Shown piece by piece: positions 53,450 through 61,022 of a stretch of DNA of 64,000 nt. Every line of letters begins with the position of its first letter. Within the stretch, counting starts at the first letter, position 1. Made by a program: the position numbers and the translations under genes. The notes under the pieces are model-generated. The model was not told the origin of the DNA. It ran no database searches and was given only the letters and a program-made list of their open reading frames with translations. Origin of the DNA: Oscillospiraceae bacterium (GTDB lineage: Bacteria; Bacillota; Clostridia; Oscillospirales; Ruminococcaceae); assembly GCA_900752435.1 (NCBI GenBank), contig CAADVD010000043.1:1-64000 (forward strand), given 5' to 3'.

Positions 53450-53488
53450 AAGCGGTTGATTTTCAAGCTGAAAATCAACCGCTTTTTT
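53450..53488 (+). terminator. Terminator after the beta-mannosidase gene
   Basis: AAGCGGTTGATTTTCA and TGAAAATCAACCGCTT form a perfect 16-base stem with a 3-base loop, followed by TTTT. Confidence 0.94.
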
Positions 53489-53537
53489 GCCGCTTCCGAT
53501 AAAATTACGAAAGAATGAAAAAGAATCGAAAAAAGTG

Positions 53538-53566
53538 TTGACAAACTGTGTTAGTGGTGGTAAACT
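53538..53566 (+). promoter_or_regulatory. Promoter of the feo operon
   Basis: TTGACA (53538-53543), 17 bases, TAAACT (53561-53566). Confidence 0.75.
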
Positions 53567-53580
53567 AAAGCTTGGAAAAG

Positions 53581-53631
53581 GTTAGATGTTGCTAACCTTT
53601 TAATTCAAACTCTTGGTTAGCAAGAGCTAAT
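53581..53631 (+). promoter_or_regulatory. Two GTTAG-N6-CTAAC metalloregulator sites before feoA
   Basis: GTTAGATGTTGCTAAC at 53581-53596 is a full GTTAG-N6-CTAAC site, and GTTAGCAAGAGCTAAT at 53616-53631 differs by one base. A weaker half-conserved copy, GTTAG-N6-TAAAC, overlaps the -10 box at 53550-53565. The same motif is the core of the ZIP palindrome. Confidence 0.75.
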
Positions 53632-53651
53632 TGTTGGGAGGAGGAACAATG

Positions 53652-53864
53652 ATGCCTTTGACGATGGCAGAATCTGGAGCGGCAAAACGCATTCAGCAAA
53701 TCAATGGAAAAGACGAAACCAAACGTTTTTTGGAATCGTTGGGCTTTGTAGTGGGAGGCACGGTTACGGTGATTTCTGAGATGGGCGGCAATATGATTGT
53801 CAACGTCAAAGACACGCGCGTGGCAATCAGTAAGGGCATGGCCAACCGTATCGTGGTTGAATAA
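53652..53864 (+). CDS. feoA: FeoA-domain protein (first copy)
   Basis: This 70-residue protein has an SH3-like FeoA fold, with LGFVVGGTVTVISEMGGNMIVNVKDTRVAISKGMANRIVVE at the C-terminal side. FeoA is thought to regulate or assist the FeoB channel. I choose ATG 53652, 7 bases after AGGAGG. The ATG just before it, and upstream TTGs, are too close to the Shine-Dalgarno. A second feoA follows after 21 bases. Confidence 0.9.
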   Translation: MPLTMAESGAAKRIQQINGKDETKRFLESLGFVVGGTVTVISEMGGNMIVNVKDTRVAISKGMANRIVVE

Positions 53865-53885
53865 TAGAAGAAAGGGAGAGAACGG

Positions 53886-54107
53886 ATGAAAACACTGAAA
53901 GATATCAAGTGCGGACAGACCGTCACCGTGCAGAAACTGCATGGCACCGGTGCGGTCAAACGCCGCATGATGGACATGGGATTGACCAAAGGTGTGGAGA
54001 TCTATGTTCGCAAAGTGGCACCGCTGGGAGATCCGGTGGAGGTTACCATTCGTGGCTATGAGCTGTCTATCCGCAAAGCGGATGCAGAAATGGTGGAAGT
54101 CGGTTAA
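53886..54107 (+). CDS. feoA: FeoA-domain protein (second copy)
   Basis: This 73-residue FeoA-fold protein has MMDMGLTKGVEIYVRKVAPLGDPVEVTIRGYELSIRKADAEMVEV, the common FeoA consensus, so it is the more canonical of the two copies. The protein differs clearly in sequence from the first copy, so the pair is not a recent duplication. It lies 55 bases before feoB and is transcribed with it. Confidence 0.93.
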   Translation: MKTLKDIKCGQTVTVQKLHGTGAVKRRMMDMGLTKGVEIYVRKVAPLGDPVEVTIRGYELSIRKADAEMVEVG

Positions 54108-54162
54108 GGAAGATTCGTTTCTTCTGATATTGGCGATAAATTAGTTTGAAGGAGCGGCAAAT

Positions 54163-56355
54163 ATGGCGATTAAAATTGCGCTGGCAGGGAACCCGAACTG
54201 TGGTAAAACCACCTTGTTCAACAGCCTGACCGGCTCCAGCCAATACGTCGGTAACTGGCCGGGCGTAACGGTTGAGAAAAAAGAAGGACATTTGAAGGGG
54301 CACAAGGATGTCATTATCCAGGACTTGCCCGGTATTTATTCTTTGTCTCCCTACACCTTGGAAGAGGTTGTAGCACGTAACTATTTGGTTCGACAGAAAC
54401 CGGATGCGATTTTGAATATTGTGGACGGTACCAATATTGAGCGTAACTTGTATTTGACGACACAGTTGATTGAGCTTGGCTTGCCGGTTGTGGTTGCCAT
54501 CAACATGATCGACTTGGTTCGCAAAAACGGCGACCGCATTGATTTGCAGAAGCTGGGTGCGGAGCTTGGCTGTGAAGTGGTGGAAATCAGTGCGCTGAAA
54601 GGCGAGGGCGGCGTGGCCGCAGCTGAAAAAGCGATTGCATTGGCACAGACTCAAAAAGCTGGAGAATTGCCGCATGTATTTACGGGCAGTGTGGAGCATG
54701 CGATTGCACACATTGAGGAATCCATTTCCGATAAGGTGGATGCGCAGTATCTTCGTTGGTATGCGATCAAGGTTTTTGAACGCGATGAAAAGATTCAGGA
54801 AGATTTGCAGTTGGACGCATCGCTGGCGAGCCATTTGGAAGCGCACATTGCGGACTGCGAAGCAGAGTTGGATGACGACGCGGAAAGCATCATCACCAAC
54901 CAGCGTTATGAGTACATCAGCGGCATTGTGAAAAAAGCGGTGAAAAAGAAAAAATCCAAGGATGGCTTGACGACCTCGGATAAGATTGACCGCATTTTGA
55001 CCAACCGTATTTTGGCTTTGCCAATCTTTGCTGTCATTATGTTTTTGGTTTATTCCATTGCAATGGGCAGCTTCCCATTTTCCATCGGTACGATGGGAAC
55101 AGACTGGGCGAATGACGTCCTGTTCGGTGAATGGGTGCCAAACGGTGTGGACGCTCTGTTGGGCGCGTTGAATGTTCAAGAAGGCGGCATTTTGTACGGC
55201 CTGATTCAGGACGGTATCGTCGCCGGTGTTGGTGCGGTTCTGGGCTTTGTACCGCAGATGCTGGTGCTGTTCCTGCTTTTGTCCATCATGGAAGACGTGG
55301 GCTACATGGCTCGTGTTGCATTCATCATGGACCGTATCTTCCGTCGTTTCGGTTTGTCCGGTAAGAGCTTTATCCCGATGCTGGTGGCAACGGGCTGCGG
55401 CGTTCCGGGTATCATGGCTTCTCGTACCATTGAGCAGGACCGTGACCGTAAAATGACGATCATGACCACGGGCTTTATTCCCTGCGGCGCAAAAATGCCG
55501 ATCATCGGTTTGTTTGCCGGTGCAATTTTCGGCGGTTCTGCGCTGGTGGCGGTTTCGGCGTTCTTCATCGGTATTGCGGCAGTCATTGTAACGGGTATCA
55601 TGCTGAAGAAGTTTAAAATGTTTGCAGGCGAACCGGCTCCGTTCGTGATGGAGTTGCCGGCTTACCATGCACCGTCTGTGGGCAACGTACTGCGTGCGAC
55701 TTGGGAACGCGGCTGGTCGTTCATCAAACGTGCCGGAACCATCATTTTGCTCAGCTCCATCGTGCTCTGGTTCTTGCAGGGCTTCGGTATTGTGGACGGC
55801 AGTTTGCAGCAGGTTGAGGACAACAACACTTCACTGCTGGCTGACTTCGGCAATGCGTTTGCTTGGCTCTTTGCTCCTTTGGGCTGGGTCGGCGACTGGG
55901 CTTGGAAAGCGGCCGTTGCAACCATTACCGGCTTGATTGCAAAAGAAGAGGTTGTCAATACCTTCGGTGTGTTGTATCATTATTCGGGAGAGCTTTCGGA
56001 GAGCGGCGACGAAATCTGGACTCTGGTGGCTGGCGATTTCACCGCACTGTCTGCTTACAGCTTTATGATCTTTAACTTGCTGTGCGCTCCGTGCTTTGCG
56101 GCAATGGGTGCCATCAAACGTGAAATGAACAACTGGAAATGGACCTTGGGCGCCATCGGTTATATGTGTGGTTTTGCCTATATCATTTCGATGATTGTTT
56201 ACCAGATTGGCGGTTTGTTCACGGGTGAAGCAAGCTTTGGCGTTGGTACGGTTGTGGCGTTCATTCTGTTGGCCGGTATCATTTACTTGCTGTTCCGCAA
56301 GGGCTATCAGCCGAAAGAAGAACATCATTTGACCGACGCGGTAACAAATGCGTAA
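54163..56355 (+). CDS. feoB: Ferrous iron transporter FeoB
   Basis: This 730-residue protein imports Fe(II). The cytoplasmic G domain has GNPNCGKTTLFN (about 8-19), DLPGIYSL, and the guanine-specificity NMID. A helical GDI-like domain follows, then the membrane part from about residue 275 with two Gate regions (GVPGIMASRTIEQDRDRK and the later AKEEVVNTFGVLY). All key motifs are intact. It follows two feoA genes and precedes a small Cys-rich partner. Confidence 0.96.
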   Translation: MAIKIALAGNPNCGKTTLFNSLTGSSQYVGNWPGVTVEKKEGHLKGHKDVIIQDLPGIYSLSPYTLEEVVARNYLVRQKPDAILNIVDGTNIERNLYLTTQLIELGLPVVVAINMIDLVRKNGDRIDLQKLGAELGCEVVEISALKGEGGVAAAEKAIALAQTQKAGELPHVFTGSVEHAIAHIEESISDKVDAQYLRWYAIKVFERDEKIQEDLQLDASLASHLEAHIADCEAELDDDAESIITNQRYEYISGIVKKAVKKKKSKDGLTTSDKIDRILTNRILALPIFAVIMFLVYSIAMGSFPFSIGTMGTDWANDVLFGEWVPNGVDALLGALNVQEGGILYGLIQDGIVAGVGAVLGFVPQMLVLFLLLSIMEDVGYMARVAFIMDRIFRRFGLSGKSFIPMLVATGCGVPGIMASRTIEQDRDRKMTIMTTGFIPCGAKMPIIGLFAGAIFGGSALVAVSAFFIGIAAVIVTGIMLKKFKMFAGEPAPFVMELPAYHAPSVGNVLRATWERGWSFIKRAGTIILLSSIVLWFLQGFGIVDGSLQQVEDNNTSLLADFGNAFAWLFAPLGWVGDWAWKAAVATITGLIAKEEVVNTFGVLYHYSGELSESGDEIWTLVAGDFTALSAYSFMIFNLLCAPCFAAMGAIKREMNNWKWTLGAIGYMCGFAYIISMIVYQIGGLFTGEASFGVGTVVAFILLAGIIYLLFRKGYQPKEEHHLTDAVTNA

Positions 56356-56376
56356 TGAAGGAATGGAAAGGTGTGT

Positions 56377-56556
56377 ATGACGATGCCGGAGATGGTTGGA
56401 AATGCGATTGTGATTTTGCTGTTGGTTGTGCTGGTTGTGTTTGCCGCGCGTTCCTTGTGGAAGTCGCACAAGTCCGGCGGTCAGTGCACCGGAGACTGTA
56501 GTCATTGCGGCGGCTGCGGATGCAAGCCTGCTGCAAAGAGTAAGAAAAAGTCTTAA
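56377..56556 (+). CDS. FeoB-associated Cys-rich membrane protein
   Basis: This 59-residue protein has one transmembrane helix (about 6-26) and a cytoplasmic Cys-rich tail, GQCTGDCSHCGGCGC, ending in Lys. It matches the FeoB-associated Cys-rich family often found last in clostridial feo operons. A metal-handling or structural role is presumed but unproven. ATG 56377 lies 21 bases after feoB; GTG 56371 and ATG 56383 are possible alternatives. Confidence 0.85.
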   Translation: MTMPEMVGNAIVILLLVVLVVFAARSLWKSHKSGGQCTGDCSHCGGCGCKPAAKSKKKS

Positions 56557-56571
56557 AATTTCTCAATAAAG

Positions 56572-56615
56572 AAGCGAGTTCGGTATTCCTGAAAAGGAGA
56601 ACCGAACTCGCTTTT
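56572..56615. terminator. Terminator after the feo operon
   Basis: AAGCGAGTTCGGT and ACCGAACTCGCTT pair over a partly paired 16-base loop, followed by TTTG. It also lies at the end of the convergent alkD-like gene. Confidence 0.85.
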
Positions 56616-56616
56616 G

Positions 56617-57300
56617 TTATGACCGTTTCATATGACGGATCTGTGTTTTGGTTTCCGGAGAGATTTGCTTGGATTCGATGATTTTTTGCAGGGCTTTGTT
56701 GTAGGTAAAATCGTCCAGTGTGTTTTGCTGAAGATAGGCCATGGTAAGGTTGGGATAGCCAATAAAGGCGATGGAAAGCGCCCATGCCACTGCCATGCGA
56801 ACGTAGTAACCGTCGTGTTGGACGCTGTCCAACAGGGACAGAACGCGGTCGATGTGCGCATCGTCCAAATAGTAGAACAACAGCATGACGACACCGAATC
56901 GGACGACAAATTCACGCGTATCGGCCAGACAGGGAAGGATAAAATCCCAGAATGGGTTCGGATAAGCCTTGGCCAGCTTGAGCCCGCTGCAAAAGCTGTC
57001 GCAGGTTGACCAGTTGTCGATTTTGGGCAGAAAATGGGTGATGTAGGGAAAGAGCTCGTCCGGCTCAGCCTGCACATAGCCGATGGTCATGCCTTGCAGC
57101 ATGATTTCCTCAAAGGTATCGTCACAGGCATGGGTCAGATAATGCCGCCAGTCGCCTTTTGCCAGCTTGCGGGCCAGTGTGCGCAGTTTGGGCAGACGCA
57201 CGCCCAGCAGATTGTGAACATCGGGAAGAAGACGGGCGGAAAAGGCCTGAAAATCCGGTTCCGCCCATGCCTCAAGCTGTTGTTTGATGGTGTTATTCAT
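56617..57300 (-). CDS. DNA alkylation repair protein, AlkD-like
   Basis: This 227-residue all-helical protein matches the HEAT-repeat AlkD family, with segments VRLPKLRTLARKLAKGDWRHYL, the highly typical IDNWSTCDSFC, and EFVVRFGVVMLLFYYLDD. AlkD-type glycosylases excise positively charged N-alkyl purines. It follows the MATE gene by 38 bases in the same direction and is probably the last gene of a marR-MATE-alkD operon. Confidence 0.9.
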   Translation of the reverse strand: MNNTIKQQLEAWAEPDFQAFSARLLPDVHNLLGVRLPKLRTLARKLAKGDWRHYLTHACDDTFEEIMLQGMTIGYVQAEPDELFPYITHFLPKIDNWSTCDSFCSGLKLAKAYPNPFWDFILPCLADTREFVVRFGVVMLLFYYLDDAHIDRVLSLLDSVQHDGYYVRMAVAWALSIAFIGYPNLTMAYLQQNTLDDFTYNKALQKIIESKQISPETKTQIRHMKRS

Positions 57301-57338
57301 AAAGACTTCCTTATCGCTGAATTATTTGACTGTATCGA

Positions 57339-58670
57339 TTACGCATAATGATATTGTTTCCGCTTGGTGATAAAGAACAGCACGGTCACCACAAGCGCCA
57401 TCAATTCGGCCACCACAATGGCCAGCCAAATGCCATTGATGCCGAGGAAAATAGGCAGAATCAACACAACGATTATCTGGAATAACAGCGTCCGCAAAAA
57501 GGAAATCGTTGCGGAAACGGCACCGTTGTTCAGTGCGGTAAAGAATGCAGAACCGAAAATATTGAAGCCGGTCACCAGAAAAGACAGCGAATACAGCCGG
57601 AAGCCATGCTTGGTCAGGGCAAACAACTCCTCATCGTAGCCTACAAATATCTTGGACAGCGAGTCGGACAATCCCACCGCCAACAGCGTGAGCACGATGC
57701 CTGCGATTCCAATTAGGGTCAAACTCTTTCGAGACAGACTTTTTAGTTCCCCGTGATTGGCCGCTCCATAATGGTAGCCGACGATGGGAGCACTGCCGAT
57801 GGAGTATCCTAAAAAGATGGATACAAAAATTAAGTTTACATACATGATTACACCATAGGCGGCAACGCCGTTTTCACCGACCAAACGCATTAACTGGAAA
57901 TTGTATAACATGTTGACCAAAGACATGGAAACGTTGGTCATCAATTCGGAGGAGCCGTTGGTGCAGGCTTTGAGCAGTGCGCGGCCGTCCCATTTTGCGC
58001 TGCTGATGCGAAGCCGGCTGTTGTTTGAACGCATAAAATAGAAAATGGGCACAATGCCGCCGACCACTTGGCTGAGTGCCGTTGCAACAGCGGCGCCAGC
58101 AACACCCCAATGAAACACGGCAATAAACAGAAAATCCAACACCATGTTGGTCAGCCCAGCGGCAACGGTGATGCCTAAGCCCAGCTGTGGTTTTTCTGCC
58201 GTGACAAAGAAGCTTTGGAATACATTTTGCAGCATAAAGGCCGTCAGCGATACCAGCAGGATGCGTCCATACAGCACGCAATCGTCAATCATATTTTCAG
58301 TGGCGCCCATCGCCATGGCAACGGGGCGAATGCCAATCTGCCCGAGAATCGTCAGCAGAATACCGCCGGCAATCGTCACATAAACCAGCATGGAAAAATA
58401 TTGGTTTGCCTTTTCGAGGTTTCCTTCGCCCATTGTCTTGGCCACAATGGCGCTTCCGCCTGTGCCAATCATAAAACCGAGCGCGCCCAATATCATCAGA
58501 AGCGGCATAATCAAATTGACGGCCGCAAAGGGAGTTTTTCCGACAAAATTGGACACGAACAACCCGTCAACGACGCCATAGATGGATGTGAAGATCATCA
58601 TAACCACGGACGGCAGTACAAACCGCAGTAGTTTTTGGTATGAAAAATGTTCCGATAATTGAATTCTCAT
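57339..58670 (-). CDS. MATE-family efflux protein
   Basis: This 443-residue twelve-helix transporter includes DGLFVSNFVGKTPFAAVNLIMPLL near the start and GSAPIVGYHYGAANH in the second half, both MATE-like. Substrate is unknown. It lies 37 bases downstream of a MarR-type repressor gene and 38 bases upstream of an alkD-like gene, so efflux and DNA repair may be induced together. It is distinct from the MATE protein at 38321. Confidence 0.9.
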   Translation of the reverse strand: MRIQLSEHFSYQKLLRFVLPSVVMMIFTSIYGVVDGLFVSNFVGKTPFAAVNLIMPLLMILGALGFMIGTGGSAIVAKTMGEGNLEKANQYFSMLVYVTIAGGILLTILGQIGIRPVAMAMGATENMIDDCVLYGRILLVSLTAFMLQNVFQSFFVTAEKPQLGLGITVAAGLTNMVLDFLFIAVFHWGVAGAAVATALSQVVGGIVPIFYFMRSNNSRLRISSAKWDGRALLKACTNGSSELMTNVSMSLVNMLYNFQLMRLVGENGVAAYGVIMYVNLIFVSIFLGYSIGSAPIVGYHYGAANHGELKSLSRKSLTLIGIAGIVLTLLAVGLSDSLSKIFVGYDEELFALTKHGFRLYSLSFLVTGFNIFGSAFFTALNNGAVSATISFLRTLLFQIIVVLILPIFLGINGIWLAIVVAELMALVVTVLFFITKRKQYHYA

Positions 58671-58707
58671 TTTGCATTTCTCCTAAAATCATAAGTGTGA
58701 TTGGATG

Positions 58708-59169
58708 TCAGTGGGAATGTGTTTGTTGATGTTGTTCAAATGCGGATTTCATCAAATTGTTGTATTTTCGCGTGAGTTTTGTGAGGGTACTGCGTTCTTC
58801 TTCGGTCATGGTATCCCAAATCTGTTCCTCCAATTTGAGGATGCTGTCGATGTGTTGTTCGGCAAATTGAATGCCCAAATCCGTTAAGAAAATCCGTTTT
58901 GTGCGCAAATTGTTCTCGACGGTTTCCAGCCGCACCAGTCCCTTTTTGATGAGCTGTCGGAACGCGGAATTGACCGTTTGCTTGCTCATGGAAAGCTGTT
59001 CGCTGATGTCGCGCTGGGTGCATACGCCATCGCGAATCATCACCAATGCCCAATATTCGGCATCGGACAGCCCGCAGGCTTTTGAGAATAGGGAGAAGGT
59101 ATGATCCAAATCCTTATAGGTGGCGCGAAAGGTCTCAATGGCCGCATCGTTTTGATGGTTCTGCTTCAT
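58708..59169 (-). CDS. MarR-family transcriptional regulator
   Basis: This 153-residue winged-helix protein has TQRDISEQLSMSKQTVNSAFRQLIKKGLVRLETVENNLRTKRIFLT as its DNA-binding part. I start at ATG 59169, 7 bases after GGAGGA; the frame runs further upstream through the promoter, which is not coding. Its promoter contains a large inverted repeat just after the -10 box, so it probably represses its own operon, including the MATE and alkD-like genes. Confidence 0.88.
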   Translation of the reverse strand: MKQNHQNDAAIETFRATYKDLDHTFSLFSKACGLSDAEYWALVMIRDGVCTQRDISEQLSMSKQTVNSAFRQLIKKGLVRLETVENNLRTKRIFLTDLGIQFAEQHIDSILKLEEQIWDTMTEEERSTLTKLTRKYNNLMKSAFEQHQQTHSH

Positions 59170-59184
59170 AGCATCGTCCTCCAT

Positions 59185-59217
59185 AAGTCCGAATTCATAA
59201 AGTATTATTTCGGACTT
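59185..59217. promoter_or_regulatory. MarR operator: AAGTCCGAA inverted repeat
   Basis: AAGTCCGAA (59185-59193) and TTCGGACTT (59209-59217) are perfect 9-base inverted repeats with a 15-base spacer. They lie directly downstream of the minus-strand promoter at 59222-59250 and overlap the expected transcription start. Confidence 0.75.
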
Positions 59218-59221
59218 TTCT

Positions 59222-59250
59222 ATTATAGGAAATGTTGCAGAGTTTGTTAA
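59222..59250 (-). promoter_or_regulatory. Promoter of the marR-MATE-alkD operon
   Basis: On the minus strand TTAACA (59245-59250) and TATAAT (59222-59227) are separated by 17 bases. Confidence 0.75.
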
Positions 59251-59279
59251 TAAGATATTTGAATTCAATTTTCACAAAT

Positions 59280-59310
59280 AAAAAGTCCGAACAAACTGCT
59301 GTTTGCTCGG
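59280..59310 (-). terminator. Terminator after the YitT-family gene
   Basis: On the minus strand CCGAGCAAAC pairs with GTTTGTTCGG (one G-U wobble) around a 4-base loop, followed by ACTTTTT. Confidence 0.8.
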
Positions 59311-59321
59311 ATGTTGGTATC

Positions 59322-60203
59322 TTAGATTTTTTTCGATTGCGGAGGAGGCAGACGCTTGAACCCTTCTCCCCAGATTTCATCGGCTTCTGTGACAACCAAA
59401 AAAGCGTTGGGGTCGGTTTCGTGTACGATGGATTTGAGCTTAGAAAACTGCGGGCGGCGCACGGCACAGAGCAAGACATTGCGCGGCTGTCGGCTGTATG
59501 CACCGTAACCGGACAGCAGGGTGGCGCCACGATTCAGCTCCTGCAAAATTCGCGCGGCAATTTGGTCGTGCTGGTTGGAGATGATGTAGACCATACTGCC
59601 GTTGTCGATGCCATAGAGAATGCCGTCGATCACTTTTGTCTGACAGAACAGCGCCGCCATGCCGAACAAACCGGATTCTAAGTCATGGAACACCAAGACG
59701 GAAGCGCCTAGGATGATGCCGTCGATGATCAGTAAGGCGCGGCCAATGGGAATGTGCGGCCAGCGCTGTTGGAGCAGATAGGAGAGGATGTCCACACCGC
59801 CCGTCGTTGAGCCGCGCAGAAAGATAAACGCCAATCCAGCTCCGATCAGCAATCCGGCGCAGATGGAACCCATCATCCGGTCACCGGTATAGGAAGGGAT
59901 GCGCAGGATGGCTAGGCCATCGATGAAGACGGTGCTGATGAGCAGAGTACGTAGTGTTTTGCCGGTGAATGATTTTCCCAGAAAGCGGAGCGCCAGCCAC
60001 AGCAGAGGAATGTTCAGCAGAAGCGTGGTCAGGCCGACGGGCAGTCCGAATAGATGGCGGAGCATCAGCGCAACACCGGAAACACCGCCCGGCGCAATGG
60101 CGCATGGTTCGGCGAACGAGTATAGACCGACAGCCAGCAGAAGAGAGCCAAGCAGGTCAAAGAGGATGTCAACGGTGAGAGAAGGAAATTTCGGTGAACG
60201 CAT
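59322..60203 (-). CDS. YitT-family membrane protein (DUF161 + DUF2179)
   Basis: This 293-residue protein has about five helices in the N-terminal DUF161 part (to about residue 190), with PGGVSGVALMLRHLFGLPVG and GSTTGGVDILSYLLQ. The C-terminal soluble DUF2179 domain follows (GMVYIISNQHDQIAARILQELNRGATLL-like pattern). The family is widespread in Firmicutes and has no firm function. ATG 60203 is 7 bases after AAAGGAAG; the upstream frame is not protein-like. Confidence 0.87.
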   Translation of the reverse strand: MRSPKFPSLTVDILFDLLGSLLLAVGLYSFAEPCAIAPGGVSGVALMLRHLFGLPVGLTTLLLNIPLLWLALRFLGKSFTGKTLRTLLISTVFIDGLAILRIPSYTGDRMMGSICAGLLIGAGLAFIFLRGSTTGGVDILSYLLQQRWPHIPIGRALLIIDGIILGASVLVFHDLESGLFGMAALFCQTKVIDGILYGIDNGSMVYIISNQHDQIAARILQELNRGATLLSGYGAYSRQPRNVLLCAVRRPQFSKLKSIVHETDPNAFLVVTEADEIWGEGFKRLPPPQSKKI

Positions 60204-60290
60204 AGGGGCACTTCCTTTGCATTTTGGAATTAGTATACCCCGAAAGCGGAGGACAATACCGAGGCAGAAAGTGTACATGGTATCGCCCTC

Positions 60291-60329
60291 AAAAAGCCCT
60301 GCACCCGTTCCTTGAAACGAGTGCAGGGC
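60291..60329 (-). terminator. Terminator after the zinc-ribbon gene
   Basis: On the minus strand GCCCTGCAC and GTGCAGGGC form a 9-base stem with an inner CGTT/AACG pairing, followed by TTTTT. Confidence 0.85.
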
Positions 60330-60337
60330 AGAATTGG

Positions 60338-60799
60338 CTAATAAATGGAATAGGGATCGAGTTCTATATTGCATACTTCTGCAAATCCCATTTCTTGGCT
60401 GACCTTTGCAGAAGTATGCAAATCGAAATCCGATAGTCCATTGACAATGAAAACCAGCAAAACAAGAAAGGCGATGATGAGCGCCACAATGGTGACCATG
60501 ACAGCGATGATACAGCCTTTGCCCTTCTTTTGAGGTTCGGGTGAATTGGCAGAATCCGGTGTGTTCCAATCAGAAACATGGCGGTTTTCATCCACATCCG
60601 GCGAACCTTGAGCGGCATACTCGTTGTCGTAGTGGGTAGAAAAATCATCCGGTGTAGGTGCGGAGCTTGATTGGGGTGTTGGGGCAGAGGGAGTAGTCAA
60701 CGGTTGTGCGGAATCATCAGTGGTAAGGGAAGGTGCAGGTGTTCCGCAGTGGTGACAGAATTTTCCTTCAAATTCGATGCCGCAGTTTGAGCATTTCAT
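60338..60799 (-). CDS. Zinc-ribbon membrane protein
   Basis: This 153-residue protein starts with one zinc ribbon (CSNCGIEFEGKFCHHCG, four Cys), has a Ser/Thr/Pro-rich linker of about 75 residues and one helix (about 103-128), and ends in a short outside tail. It shares the layout of the protein at 5354-6118 but lacks its C-terminal domain. Function is unknown. ATG 60799 follows GGAG by 8 bases. It has its own terminator. Confidence 0.75.
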   Translation of the reverse strand: MKCSNCGIEFEGKFCHHCGTPAPSLTTDDSAQPLTTPSAPTPQSSSAPTPDDFSTHYDNEYAAQGSPDVDENRHVSDWNTPDSANSPEPQKKGKGCIIAVMVTIVALIIAFLVLLVFIVNGLSDFDLHTSAKVSQEMGFAEVCNIELDPYSIY

Positions 60800-60926
60800 G
60801 ATGAGGTCTCCTTGTGTTTTGGGCTGTGTTTCAATGGCTTTACTCAAAAGTATACAGTAGTTTAATTTTACTGTCAAGAAACAGGCCGATGATTCAAAGC
60901 TCTTTTATGAGGACAATTGACAGAAA

Positions 60927-60957
60927 GAAAAAGACGGGCGTTCCGCCCGTCTTTTTC
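60927..60957. terminator. Terminator after amt
   Basis: GAAAAAGACGGGCG and CGCCCGTCTTTTTC form a perfect 14-base stem with a 3-base loop; it can act in either direction and serves the leftward amt gene. Confidence 0.93.
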
Positions 60958-61022
60958 CATAGAGGTTATTTATGTAAATTGTTGAGGTTAGCAAATAAAG
61001 ATTGAACCAATTGCATTGTGGA

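Noticed and set aside
54067..55668. 533-codon leftward open frame opposite feoB
   Set aside because: It is a shadow of feoB codon usage; the protein is His/Gln/Arg-rich and matches no family.
60204..60569. N-terminal extension of the YitT-family protein
   Set aside because: The extra 122 codons overlap the zinc-ribbon gene on the same strand and cross its terminator. A good Shine-Dalgarno precedes ATG 60203.
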